NCBI GenBank assembly: GCA_945876155.1
Contig: CAMCMW010000058.1
Location: 1-7,705 of the forward strand
Reading direction: 5' to 3'
DNA length: 7,705 nt
DNA from: an uncultured Ruminococcus sp.
GTDB taxonomy: Bacteria; Bacillota; Clostridia; Oscillospirales; Ruminococcaceae
In this document: positions 1 to 6,816 of the stretch, piece after piece
How positions within the stretch are numbered: the stretch's first letter is position 1
Layout: the number at the start of each line of letters is the position of its first letter
Made by a program: the position numbers and the translations under genes
Notes under the pieces: model-generated
What the model was told of the DNA's origin: nothing
Database searches by the model: none
What the model saw: only the letters and a program-made list of their open reading frames with translations

Positions 1-21
1 GTGTGCGTTTTGGAGGATAAT

Positions 22-231
22 ATGAAAAAACTTCTGAAATTTATTTGTTGCATTGCTTCTTTGGGAACTTTAGCTGGATGTTCAAATGATTCTGATGATA
101 TCAAAACCGATACGAACATTAAGGTCGATGTGGGAAACATAGATGCCAAAGTTAAAGTTGATGCGGGAAATATAGATGACAGTGTTAAAGTTGATGTCGG
201 AAATATAAAAACGGATATTGATGTAAAATAA
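22..231 (+). CDS. small repeat-containing lipoprotein
   Basis: A 69-residue protein that I do not recognise by name. The N-terminus is a lipoprotein signal peptide: MKKLLK, a hydrophobic stretch (residues 7-18), and a lipobox LAGC with the modifiable cysteine at residue 20. It should therefore be anchored to the outer face of the membrane. The mature part is almost entirely an 11-residue repeat: residues 33-43, 44-54, 55-65 and a partial 66-69, each built on a [I/V]KVD[V/A]GNI core. Hydrophobic residues alternate with polar ones, which suggests short beta strands, perhaps a small beta-solenoid or stacked sheet (inference). I chose ATG 22 over the in-frame GTG at 1 because GGAGG (12-16) sits 5 bases before ATG 22 and the signal peptide starts there. 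The stop lies 20 bases before ilvD with no terminator between, so co-transcription is likely. The gene is more A/T-rich than its neighbours. Function unknown. Confidence 0.75.
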   Translation: MKKLLKFICCIASLGTLAGCSNDSDDIKTDTNIKVDVGNIDAKVKVDAGNIDDSVKVDVGNIKTDIDVK

Positions 232-251
232 TTAAAATGAGGTAAATAAAA

Positions 252-1913
252 ATGGCTGAAAATTTTTTCTGTGACGGAGTTGAAATGGCTCCTCAGCGTT
301 CACTTTTCAACGCTCTGGGTATGACCCGTGAGGAAATGAAAAGACCGCTGGTTGGTATCGTTTCATCTTACAATGAGATTGTACCTGGTCACATGAACAT
401 AGACAAAATCGTCGAGGCAGTAAAACTCGGCGTTGCAATGGGCGGCGGTACTCCTGTGGTATTCCCTGCAATTGCAGTATGCGACGGTATCGCAATGGGA
501 CACAAGGGCATGAAGTATTCTCTCGTTACCCGTGACCTTATCGCTGATTCAACAGAGTGCATGGCGCTGGCTCACCACTTTGACGCTCTCGTTATGGTGC
601 CAAACTGCGACAAGAACGTCCCCGGACTGCTTATGGCGGCGGCAAGAGTTAACGTTCCTACCGTATTCGTAAGCGGCGGCCCTATGCTTGCCGGTCACGT
701 AAAGGGCAAGAAAACAAGTCTTTCAAGTATGTTTGAGGCAGTCGGCGCATACTCTGCCGGCAAGGCTACTCTGGAGGACGTTGAGGAGTTTGAAAACAAG
801 GCTTGTCCTACCTGCGGTTCATGTTCGGGTATGTACACTGCTAACTCCATGAACTGTCTGACAGAAGTTCTGGGTATGGGACTTCGTGGAAACGGTACAA
901 TTCCGGCTGTATACTCCGAGAGAATCAAGCTTGCAAAACAGGCTGGTATGGCTGTAATGGAACTGGTGAGAAAGAATATCCGTCCCCGTGACATCATGAC
1001 AGAAAAGGCGTTCCACAACGCTCTTACAGCCGATATGGCTCTTGGCTGTTCAACTAACAGTATGCTCCATCTTCCGGCTATCGCAAACGAGTGTGGAATC
1101 ACAATAAATCTTGACATGGCAAACGAGATTAGTGCTAAAACTCCTAACCTCTGCCACCTTGCACCGGCTGGTCACACCTATATGGAGGACTTAAACGAGG
1201 CAGGCGGCGTTTATGCGGTACTTAACGAGCTGAACAAGAAGGGCCTTATCAACACTGACGTTATGACTGTAACTGGTCAGACACTGGGCGAAAACATCAA
1301 GGGCGTTGTAAACAAGAACCCTGAAATTATCAGAACTATTGACAATCCATACAGCGAAACAGGCGGTATTGCGGTACTCAGAGGCAATCTTGCGCCGGAC
1401 GGCTGTGTTGTAAAGAGAAGTGCTGTTGCCCCGGAAATGCTGACACATTCTGGTCCGGCAAGAGTATTCAACAGCGAGGAAGAGGCTATCGAGGTAATCA
1501 GAGGCGGCGGTATCAAGGCTGGTGACGTTGTTGTTATCCGCTATGAGGGACCTGCCGGCGGCCCTGGCATGAGAGAAATGCTCTCACCGACTTCTGCTAT
1601 TGCCGGAATGGGTCTTGACAAGGACGTAGCCCTTATTACTGACGGACGTTTCAGCGGTGCTACAAGAGGTGCGGCAATCGGTCACGTTTCTCCGGAGGCT
1701 GTAAGCGGCGGCAACATCGCATACGTTCAGGACGGCGACATTATCTCAATCGACATTCCGAACTACAAAATTACTCTCGAAGTTTCCGACGAGGAACTTG
1801 CCGAGAGAAAGAAAAATACAAAGATTCTCGTAAAAGAGGGTATCACAGGCTACGCAAAGAGATATGCGGCTATGGTTTCCTCTGCGGATAAGGGCGCTAT
1901 TATTAATAAATAA
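252..1913 (+). CDS. ilvD: dihydroxy-acid dehydratase
   Basis: Cytoplasmic Fe-S enzyme of the IlvD/Edd family. It dehydrates 2,3-dihydroxyisovalerate and 2,3-dihydroxy-3-methylvalerate to the 2-oxo acids that precede valine/leucine and isoleucine. The 553-residue length is normal for bacterial IlvD. Both family signatures are present: CDKNVPG at 119-125, and ITDGRFSG at 462-469 running on to GHVSPEA at 477-483. By analogy with characterised family members, Mg-binding residues are D78, D120, carbamylated K121 and E442, the cluster cysteines are C119 and C191 (in CGSCSGM), and the catalytic serine is S468. The site that carries a third cysteine in the plant/mycobacterial [2Fe-2S] type is glycine here (VPGH, G46), as in E. 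coli, which points to the oxygen-labile type. The start is set by GAGG at 239-242, 9 bases upstream. It follows the lipoprotein gene by 20 bases; a 259-bp gap filled mostly by a palindromic repeat separates it from leuC. Codon use is strongly biased (GTT, AAC, GAC, AAG), as expected for a well expressed gene. Confidence 0.97.
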   Translation: MAENFFCDGVEMAPQRSLFNALGMTREEMKRPLVGIVSSYNEIVPGHMNIDKIVEAVKLGVAMGGGTPVVFPAIAVCDGIAMGHKGMKYSLVTRDLIADSTECMALAHHFDALVMVPNCDKNVPGLLMAAARVNVPTVFVSGGPMLAGHVKGKKTSLSSMFEAVGAYSAGKATLEDVEEFENKACPTCGSCSGMYTANSMNCLTEVLGMGLRGNGTIPAVYSERIKLAKQAGMAVMELVRKNIRPRDIMTEKAFHNALTADMALGCSTNSMLHLPAIANECGITINLDMANEISAKTPNLCHLAPAGHTYMEDLNEAGGVYAVLNELNKKGLINTDVMTVTGQTLGENIKGVVNKNPEIIRTIDNPYSETGGIAVLRGNLAPDGCVVKRSAVAPEMLTHSGPARVFNSEEEAIEVIRGGGIKAGDVVVIRYEGPAGGPGMREMLSPTSAIAGMGLDKDVALITDGRFSGATRGAAIGHVSPEAVSGGNIAYVQDGDIISIDIPNYKITLEVSDEELAERKKNTKILVKEGITGYAKRYAAMVSSADKGAIINK

Positions 1914-1919
1914 GGGGAT

Positions 1920-2134
1920 TTTACGGCAGCTGTATGTGTAACCTTATTGAGGGAAACCCTTTTGAAAAAGGGTTCTCCCTCAAACTCCCTTCCTAAAACT
2001 TTAACCTATTTTTTCTCATAGGGGCACAGCCCCTATGAGAAAAAATGAATCAAAAGTCTTTGGAAAGGGGTCTGGGGAAGAACCTTTCCTCAGAAAGGTT
2101 TGCCCCAGCAGGGTTACGTATATACTGCCGCAAA
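1920..2134 (+). repeat. 215-bp palindromic repeat, cloverleaf-like
   Basis: This intergenic element folds almost end to end into a four-way structure. The outer stem pairs 1924-1943 with 2112-2130 (CGGCAG with CTGCCG, GTAACC with GGTTAC, a few wobble pairs, one bulge at 1930). Side arm 1 is 1947-1983: TTGAGGGA pairs with TCCCTCAA, then AACCCTTT with AAAGGGTT, with loop TGAA. The central arm is 1984-2071, whose tip pairs 2008-2025 perfectly with 2029-2046 around loop ACA. Side arm 3 is 2072-2108: CTGGGG with CCCCAG, AACCTTTC with GAAAGGTT, loop CTCA. The two side arms resemble inverted copies of each other. It contains no convincing reading frame. Size, symmetry and intergenic position suggest a non-autonomous mobile element or dispersed repeat (inference). 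I see no clear target-site duplication. Confidence 0.8.
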
Positions 2135-2144
2135 TTCCTATTTT

Positions 2145-2150
2145 TACAAT
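2145..2150 (+). promoter_or_regulatory. possible -10 box for leuCDB
   Basis: TACAAT matches five of six consensus -10 positions and lies 23 bases before the leuC start, just outside the palindromic repeat. No good -35 hexamer is seen 16-18 bases upstream; that area is the right arm of the repeat. If real, the transcript would begin very close to the ribosome binding site. The operon could instead be read through from ilvD. Confidence 0.25.
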
Positions 2151-2172
2151 AAATCTGAAAGGAATGATATAA

Positions 2173-3435
2173 ATGGGCATGACAATGACGCAGAAAATAC
2201 TTGCGGCTCATGCAGGACTGGACAAGGTTGAGGCTGGACAGCTGATTTTAGTAAACCTCGATTTAGTCCTCGGCAACGATATTACCTCTCCGGTTGCCAT
2301 AAAGGAATTTAACAAGCTGGGCGCTGAAAACGTCTTTGACAGGGACAAGGTAACAATGGTTATGGACCACTTTGCTCCTAACAAGGACATCAAGGCGGCT
2401 GAACAGTGTAAAATGTGCCGTGACTTCTGCGGTGAAAAGGACATTACAAACTTCTACGACGTGGGCGAAATGGGTATCGAACACGCTCTGCTCCCGGAAA
2501 AAGGACTTGTTGTTTCGGGTGACGCAGTAATCGGTGCGGACTCCCACACCTGTACATACGGCGCACTGGGTGCATTTTCAACAGGCGTTGGCTCAACTGA
2601 TATGGCGTGCGGTATGGCAACAGGCAAGGCTTGGTTCAAAGTACCGTCCGCTATTAAGTTTGAACTGAAAGGCAAGCTTAACAAGTACGTTACAGGCAAG
2701 GACGTAATTCTCCACATTATCGGCATGATAGGTGTTGACGGTGCGCTTTACCGTTCAATGGAATTTACCGGCGAAGGACTTTCCTCACTCTCCGTAAGTG
2801 ACAGACTTTGTATGGCTAACATGGCTATCGAGGCAGGCGCTAAAAACGGTATCTTTGAGGTTGACGAAAAGACTATTGAATACGTCAAGGAACACAGTAA
2901 CAGAGAACCAAAGGTTTACAAGGCTGACGCAGATGCACAGTATGACGAAACCTACGTTATTGATTTAAGCGAGATAAAGCCGACTGTTTCTTTCCCGCAT
3001 CTGCCGGAAAACACACATACAGTTGACGAAATCGACGATATAAAAATCGACCAGGTTGTAATCGGCTCATGTACAAACGGAAGATTTGAGGACTTACAGC
3101 TTGCCGCTGAGATTTTAAAGGGCAAAAAGGTTGCTAAAAATGTAAGAACAATCATCATTCCGGCAACACAGAAAATCTACCTTGAGGCTATGGAACAGGG
3201 ACTTCTGAAAATCTTCATTGAAGCAGGAGCAGTTGTTTCAACTCCGACCTGCGGACCGTGCCTTGGCGGCTACATGGGTATTCTGGCGCAGGGCGAAAGA
3301 GCCGTTGCGACTACAAACAGAAACTTTGTAGGCAGAATGGGACACGTTGATTCCGAAATTTACCTTGCAAGTCCGGCTGTTGCGGCAGCGTCGGCAATTG
3401 CAGGAAAAATTGCAGAGCCAAAGGAGGTAATGTAA
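2173..3435 (+). CDS. leuC: 3-isopropylmalate dehydratase large subunit
   Basis: Aconitase-superfamily subunit which, with LeuD, converts 2-isopropylmalate to 3-isopropylmalate in leucine synthesis (cytoplasm). At 420 residues it matches the shorter archaeal/HACN-type LeuC rather than the roughly 466-residue E. coli type. The [4Fe-4S] ligands are expected to be C300 (in GSCTNG, 298-303), C360 and C363 (in [10 protein letters not shown]). Other conserved aconitase-fold segments are MDHF (64-67), GADSHT (121-126) and [10 protein letters not shown] (381-390). The start at 2173 is supported by AAAGGA at 2158-2163, 9 bases upstream. In-frame ATGs at 2179 and 2185 are possible but sit far from that site. 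It is the first gene of a compact leuC-leuD-leuB cluster; its 3' end carries the ribosome binding site of leuD. A homoaconitase-type specificity cannot be excluded by sequence alone, but leuB alongside favours leucine synthesis. Confidence 0.95.
   Translation: MGMTMTQKILAAHAGLDKVEAGQLILVNLDLVLGNDITSPVAIKEFNKLGAENVFDRDKVTMVMDHFAPNKDIKAAEQCKMCRDFCGEKDITNFYDVGEMGIEHALLPEKGLVVSGDAVIGADSHTCTYGALGAFSTGVGSTDMACGMATGKAWFKVPSAIKFELKGKLNKYVTGKDVILHIIGMIGVDGALYRSMEFTGEGLSSLSVSDRLCMANMAIEAGAKNGIFEVDEKTIEYVKEHSNREPKVYKADADAQYDETYVIDLSEIKPTVSFPHLPENTHTVDEIDDIKIDQVVIGSCTNGRFEDLQLAAEILKGKKVAKNVRTIIIPATQKIYLEAMEQGLLKIFIEAGAVVSTPTCGPCLGGYMGILAQGERAVATTNRNFVGRMGHVDSEIYLASPAVAAASAIAGKIAEPKEVM
3421..3428 (+). promoter_or_regulatory. 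leuD ribosome binding site inside leuC
   Basis: AAGGAGGT is a full-length Shine-Dalgarno match lying in the last codons of leuC (encoding the KEV near the C-terminus). It sits 8 bases before the leuD ATG. The arrangement favours coupled translation of the two subunits of one enzyme. Confidence 0.85.
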
Positions 3436-3436
3436 G

Positions 3437-3931
3437 ATGGTTTTTGAGGGTAAGGTTATAAAATACGGCGACAACGTTGACACAGACGTTATCATTCCGG
3501 CAAGATACCTGAACACAAGTGACAAGAAAGAGCTTGCCTCCCACTGCATGGAGGACTTAGACGCTACTTTTGCCGGACGTGTACAGAACGGCGATATCAT
3601 GGTTGCCGGCTTTAACTTCGGCTGCGGTTCTTCCCGTGAACACGCTCCTATTGCTATCAAGGAAAGCGGTATTTCACTGGTTATCGCAAAAAGCTTTGCA
3701 AGAATTTTCTACAGAAATTCAATCAACATCGGTCTTGCGATTTTAGAGTGTCCGGAGGCAGTTGACGCTATCGAAGAGGGACACACAGTCGAGGCTGACC
3801 TTGACAAGGGCGTTATCACCGACAAGACAACAGGCAAGCAGTTCAAGACAGAGCCGTTTCCGGAATTTATCCAGTCTATCATCACCAACGGCGGACTGGT
3901 TGAGTCTATTAAAAACGGCAGCTTTAAATAA
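3437..3931 (+). CDS. leuD: 3-isopropylmalate dehydratase small subunit
   Basis: Small (swivelling-domain) subunit that pairs with LeuC to form isopropylmalate isomerase. The 164-residue length fits the short archaeal/HACN-type LeuD that normally accompanies the short LeuC; the E. coli form is about 200. Recognisable segments are [14 protein letters not shown] (12-25), [14 protein letters not shown] (58-71), which holds the conserved substrate-binding serine/arginine loop, and [16 protein letters not shown] (84-99). It starts one base after the leuC stop and uses a perfect ribosome binding site inside leuC. The leuB gene follows after 12 bases. There is no sign of truncation or frameshift. Confidence 0.95.
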   Translation: MVFEGKVIKYGDNVDTDVIIPARYLNTSDKKELASHCMEDLDATFAGRVQNGDIMVAGFNFGCGSSREHAPIAIKESGISLVIAKSFARIFYRNSINIGLAILECPEAVDAIEEGHTVEADLDKGVITDKTTGKQFKTEPFPEFIQSIITNGGLVESIKNGSFK

Positions 3932-3943
3932 GGAGTAACAACA

Positions 3944-5017
3944 ATGGAATTTAATATAGCATTGCTCAGAGGCGACGGTATTGGTCCGGAAATCGTGGAC
4001 AGCGCCGTTGAGATTCTGAAAAAAACAGCAGACAAGTTCGGACACAAATTCAACTTCACCCCTTACCTTATCGGCGGTGCGGCTATTGATGCTACAGGCA
4101 AGCCGCTGCCGGAGGAAACAGTAAAGGGCTGTCTTGCAAGTGACAGCGTACTCTTAGGCGCAGTAGGCGGTCCTAAGTGGGACAATCTCCCGGGTGACCA
4201 GCGTCCGGAAAAGGCGCTTTTGGGTATCCGTGCGGCTCTTGAACTTTTCACAAACCTGCGCCCTGCAAAGCTTTACAAGGCTTTAAAGGACGAGTGTCCG
4301 CTTCGCCCTGATATCGTTGCAAACGGCTTTGACCTTATGATGGTAAGAGAGCTGACAGGCGGTATCTACTTCGGCGAAAGAGGAAGAAGAGAGGGCAAAT
4401 ACGGCGAAGAGGCTTACGATACAGAGTGTTACAGCAAAATGGAAATCGAGCGTATCGCAAAGGTTGCCTTTGAAACTGCAAGAAAGAGAAACAAGAATGT
4501 TATCAGCATAGACAAGGCTAATGTTCTCGAAAGCTCACGCCTCTGGAGAGCAACAGTCCACGAAATCGCAAAGGACTATCCGGACGTAACCTGCACAGAT
4601 ATGCTGGTTGACAATGCGGCTATGCAGTTGGTCAAGAATCCGGCACAGTTTGACGTTGTGGTAACTTCAAATATGTTCGGTGATATCCTGTCAGATGAGT
4701 CCTCACAGATTACAGGTTCAATCGGTATGCTGCCGTCAGCGTCACTGGGTTCAACAAAGAGAGGTATGTACGAGCCTATCCACGGTTCTGCTCCTGACAT
4801 TGCCGGACAGAACAAGGCAAACCCAATTGCCACAATCCTTTCAGCCTCAATGATGCTCAGATATTCCTTCGACCTTGATAAGGAAGCAGACGCTATTGAT
4901 GCCGCTGTTGACAGATTCCTTGAAGAAGGCTACAGAACTGCTGATCTGGTTGGAAACACTGGTGTTAAGCCGCTGTCTACAACTGAGGTAACAGAGAAGA
5001 TTTTAGAGTTTATCTAA
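3944..5017 (+). CDS. leuB: 3-isopropylmalate dehydrogenase
   Basis: NAD-dependent decarboxylating dehydrogenase that oxidises 3-isopropylmalate to 2-oxoisocaproate, the third committed step of leucine synthesis. It is cytoplasmic, normally a homodimer. The 357 residues are standard length. The N-terminal [10 protein letters not shown] (7-16) is the family hallmark. The substrate arginines are expected at R96, R106 (in NLRPAK) and R135 (in MMVRELTGG), with catalytic Y142 and K191 (in DKANVL) and metal ligands D223, D247 and D251. The NAD-binding loop [14 protein letters not shown] (281-294) carries D285, the aspartate that selects NAD over NADP. AAGGAG (3930-3935) overlaps the leuD stop and sits 8 bases before ATG. 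It ends 15 bases before the ATPase gene with no terminator visible between. Confidence 0.97.
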   Translation: MEFNIALLRGDGIGPEIVDSAVEILKKTADKFGHKFNFTPYLIGGAAIDATGKPLPEETVKGCLASDSVLLGAVGGPKWDNLPGDQRPEKALLGIRAALELFTNLRPAKLYKALKDECPLRPDIVANGFDLMMVRELTGGIYFGERGRREGKYGEEAYDTECYSKMEIERIAKVAFETARKRNKNVISIDKANVLESSRLWRATVHEIAKDYPDVTCTDMLVDNAAMQLVKNPAQFDVVVTSNMFGDILSDESSQITGSIGMLPSASLGSTKRGMYEPIHGSAPDIAGQNKANPIATILSASMMLRYSFDLDKEADAIDAAVDRFLEEGYRTADLVGNTGVKPLSTTEVTEKILEFI

Positions 5018-5018
5018 G

Positions 5019-5024
5019 AAGGTG
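5019..5024 (+). promoter_or_regulatory. ribosome binding site fixing a GTG start
   Basis: AAGGTG lies 8 bases before GTG 5033 and just after the leuB stop. The first in-frame ATG comes 20 codons later (codon 22), after conserved-looking helical sequence and without a comparable site, so GTG is preferred as the start. Confidence 0.6.
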
Positions 5025-5032
5025 CTTTTACC

Positions 5033-6238
5033 GTGAACAACAAATTACAGGAGCTTCATTTCAAATTAAGCTCACTGGTTATTTTCAGGGATATCATGAA
5101 CTGCCGCACCATGCAGAGTCTTGAAAGGCTTTTAAGCAGTTTTGATGACGATGACGCAGTGGCGCAGATTCAGGCGTATTCCGACTTTGTTTCAAACCTT
5201 TACCGTCACCACAACGATTTGAGTTCATACATTCTCACTCTCATTTTAGAGGACGAGAACATCTACATGATAAGAAAGGCGCATAAGCTTGAAATAAGCG
5301 ATAAAATGCACGAATGTCTTGTAAACGAGCTTGAATCACTCCAGTGCATTGCTGAAATGACTTCGGAAATGGTGCGCAGAAATATAGCCTATGACGGTTT
5401 TCTGCCGGAATGGGACAACACTCCCTACGACTTCAAGGCGGAGTATAAAAACAGGGTTGACAATATTGAGCGTTACGGCTACGGCATTTACGCAAAATAT
5501 TATATGTTTATTGTCAAGGAAAGCAATATCGTGCCGGTAAAGTATCCTGACGAAATAAAGCTTTCACAGCTTATCGGCTACGAAAAACAGCGTCAGCTGA
5601 TAATCGACAACACGCTGGCACTGATAAACGGCAAGCCTGCGTCAAATGTACTGCTGACAGGCGATGCCGGTACGGGCAAGTCCTCCTCAGTCAAGGCTAT
5701 TGCAAACGAATTCCGTGACAGGGGACTGCGTATAATAGAGGTGCGCAAGGATCAGCTCAGGGATATTCCGGTAATAATCGACAATCTGAGTAAAAATCCG
5801 CTGAAATTTATCCTCTTTATCGACGACCTTTCATTTGCGTCAGACGACGATAATTTCGGTGCGCTGAAAGCAATACTGGAAGGCTCTGTTTCGGCAAGGG
5901 CGGACAATATTGCAATCTATGCCACAAGCAACAGGCGTCACCTCGTCAAGGAAAGCTTTTCCGACAGGGACGGCGACGATATGCACAGAAACGACACTGT
6001 TCAGGAGCTTATTTCCCTTTCAGAGCGTTTCGGACTTAAAATAGCCTTTTCAAGACCTAACAAGGCGGAGTACCTTGAAATTGTATTCGGACTTGCAAAG
6101 CAGTATAAGCTTGATATGTCCGAGGAGGAACTTGAAAAGGAGGCGGAGCGTTACGCTGTCGGCAGGAGCGGACGTTCTGCAAGAGCTGCAAAGCAGTTTA
6201 TCGACAAAATGCTTACCTGCCATGACACACTGAAGTAA
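5033..6238 (+). CDS. DUF815-type AAA+ ATPase
   Basis: A 401-residue protein that looks like the DUF815 family of predicted ATPases found in Firmicutes; cellular role and partners are not known. Residues 1-170 form a mostly helical, charged domain with no transmembrane segment or signal peptide, so it is probably cytoplasmic. Residues about 172-395 are a P-loop AAA+ module: Walker A GDAGTGKS (210-217), Walker B FIDDLSF (262-268), a sensor-1-like ATSNRRHLV (297-305), a conserved SERFGLKIAFSRP segment (329-341), and a C-terminal GRSGRSARAAKQF (377-389) resembling a sensor-2/lid helix. It is the last gene of the leuCDB run, 15 bases after leuB and translated from GTG. A MITE-like element starts at the base after its TAA stop. 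Nothing in the protein indicates an amino-acid function, so its presence here may simply be operon hitch-hiking. Family assignment is from motif recognition only. Confidence 0.8.
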   Translation: MNNKLQELHFKLSSLVIFRDIMNCRTMQSLERLLSSFDDDDAVAQIQAYSDFVSNLYRHHNDLSSYILTLILEDENIYMIRKAHKLEISDKMHECLVNELESLQCIAEMTSEMVRRNIAYDGFLPEWDNTPYDFKAEYKNRVDNIERYGYGIYAKYYMFIVKESNIVPVKYPDEIKLSQLIGYEKQRQLIIDNTLALINGKPASNVLLTGDAGTGKSSSVKAIANEFRDRGLRIIEVRKDQLRDIPVIIDNLSKNPLKFILFIDDLSFASDDDNFGALKAILEGSVSARADNIAIYATSNRRHLVKESFSDRDGDDMHRNDTVQELISLSERFGLKIAFSRPNKAEYLEIVFGLAKQYKLDMSEEELEKEAERYAVGRSGRSARAAKQFIDKMLTCHDTLK

Positions 6239-6309
6239 GGCAACACCGCACAATTAACGGCTAACGCCTTTGCCGCACATCTGCTTGCAGATTTCCCACC
6301 ATATCACGC

Positions 6310-6350
6310 AAAAAACTCTTGACATACGCCAGTATGCCTGCGAGTTTTTT
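6310..6350. terminator. possible bidirectional terminator in the MITE core
   Basis: A hairpin of A6CTC with GAGT6, capped by CATAC/GTATG, ends in a run of six T on either strand. It lies about 70 bases after the ATPase stop and could end the leuCDB transcript. The stem is A/T-rich apart from CTC/GAG, so efficiency is doubtful. Confidence 0.35.
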
Positions 6351-6390
6351 ACGCAATCTGCTGAAAAATCTGACTGCGCATCTATACGAC

Positions 6391-6396
6391 AATAAT
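6391..6396 (+). promoter_or_regulatory. possible -10 box at the MITE right end
   Basis: AATAAT matches five of six -10 positions and would start transcription near 6403, just before the T-box Stem I. The best -35 candidate, CTGACT at 6370-6375, leaves a short 15-base spacer. If real, the promoter of the ilvA leader would be supplied by the mobile element. Confidence 0.25.
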
Positions 6397-6527
6397 TGTG
6401 CGGTGCTGCCTAAAAGCTATGACGGGAACCTTTCCGGTTTACGGTCCTACAGAGAACCGCTCCCGGCTGAGAAACGGCGGACACGATTCCGGAATATTAT
6501 CCTCCCTGAGCTGACGGCTGAAATTAT

Positions 6528-6689
6528 AGAACCTGTCTGCATAGGAAATGTGTACGGATTTTCGTGCAAATTTCGTTGCAGACAAGGCAAAAATGCGCAG
6601 GCATACTTGCGTATGGCAAGCATTTTTAACGTAGACTGCGGCGGAATTTGCCGAAAAGACGTGCGCATATGCCTGTGCAGAAAGGTTCT
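6528..6689 (+). repeat. 162-bp palindromic element inside the T-box leader
   Basis: One long imperfect hairpin centred near 6608. Paired segments from outside in: AGAACCT (6528-6534) with AGGTTCT (6683-6689); CTGCATAGG (6537-6545) with 6672-6680; ATGTGTACG (6548-6556) with 6660-6668; TTTTCG (6559-6564) with CGAAAA (6652-6657); 16 bases 6566-6581 with 6636-6651; AAAAATGC (6589-6596) with GCATTTTT (6620-6627); CATAC (6602-6606) with GTATG (6611-6615), loop TTGC. The core 6588-6623, read on the minus strand, matches 29 of 36 positions of the MITE core at 6315-6350. TTA occurs at 6524-6526 and 6690-6692, a possible 3-bp target duplication that is not quite symmetric with the arm ends. It lies exactly between T-box Stem I and Stem II and has no coding potential of its own. 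Confidence 0.75.
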
Positions 6690-6759
6690 TTAGTAAGCCG
6701 CTCCGGTTTTCCCCCGTTAAAAGGGAAACGTATTGTCAGATACGAGAAAATATTGTTTT

Positions 6760-6791
6760 GGGGTGGTTAGCGGAGTGTATACTTCGTCCCT
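6760..6791 (+). promoter_or_regulatory. T-box antiterminator
   Basis: GGG (6761-6763) pairs with CCC (6788-6790), and GCGGAGT (6770-6776) pairs with ACTTCGT (6781-6787, two wobbles) around loop GTAT. The bulge TGGTTA (6764-6769) begins with the TGGT that would pair with a tRNA ACCA end. It departs from the canonical TGGNACC and is one base shorter. The expected rival terminator is weak: TTCGT (6783-6787) with ACGAA (6795-6799), followed only by ATTTAATG. Confidence 0.7.
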
Positions 6792-6811
6792 GAAACGAAA
6801 TTTAATGAAAT

Positions 6812-6816
6812 GAGTG
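6812..6816 (+). promoter_or_regulatory. weak ilvA ribosome binding site
   Basis: GAGTG, 8 bases before ATG 6825, is the only plausible Shine-Dalgarno sequence and is much poorer than those of the other genes here. An in-frame TAA at 6819-6821 rules out any start further upstream. It is part of GAGTGTATA, which also occurs in the antiterminator at 6773-6781. Confidence 0.45.

Larger units (their letters stand above)
6239..6410 (+). mobile_element. 172-bp MITE-like element
   Basis: The terminal inverted repeats are 18 bp with one mismatch: 6239-6256 (GGCAACACCGCACAATTA) against 6393-6410 read on the other strand. The flanks are TAA at 6236-6238 and TAA at 6411-6413, consistent with a 3-bp target duplication. 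The left copy is also the stop codon of the ATPase gene. The interior is nearly palindromic: A6CTC (6310-6318) pairs with GAGT6 (6342-6350), and inside that CATAC (6323-6327) pairs with GTATG (6332-6336). A separate hairpin ATCTGC/GCAGAT lies at 6279-6292. It encodes no transposase, so it would need one in trans. The 3-bp T-W-A target would suit some IS5-group transposases, but that parent is a guess. The core is shared with the element at 6528-6689. Confidence 0.82.

Noticed and set aside
1..24. GTG at position 1 as the lipoprotein start
   Set aside because: It would add seven residues before a textbook signal peptide and would bury the GGAGG site (12-16) that is correctly spaced for ATG 22.
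695..1117. 140-codon minus-strand open frame inside ilvD, and similar ones opposite leuC/leuD (3238-3660) and leuD/leuB (3709-4059)
   Set aside because: They are antisense to strongly conserved coding sequence, have no family resemblance, and follow from the codon bias of the real genes.
2008..2046. Perfect 18-bp hairpin as an intrinsic terminator of ilvD
   Set aside because: The stem has its T-run on the 5' side and its A-run on the 3' side on both strands, so no U-tract follows the hairpin in either direction.
1914..2172. A T-box or other amino-acid riboswitch ahead of leuC
   Set aside because: No TGGNACC-like bulge, AG-bulge, GNTG motif or leucine-rich leader peptide is present; the palindromic repeat accounts for nearly all of the gap.
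6319..6324. Perfect TTGACA, a possible -35 box in the MITE
   Set aside because: No acceptable -10 hexamer lies 16-18 bases downstream (the area is GAGTTTTTT), and the bases are explained by the hairpin core.
6319..6693. 124-codon + strand open frame after the ATPase gene
   Set aside because: It begins inside the MITE core, runs through T-box Stem I and the palindromic insert, has no ribosome binding site, and its translation resembles no protein. The non-coding structures explain the sequence.
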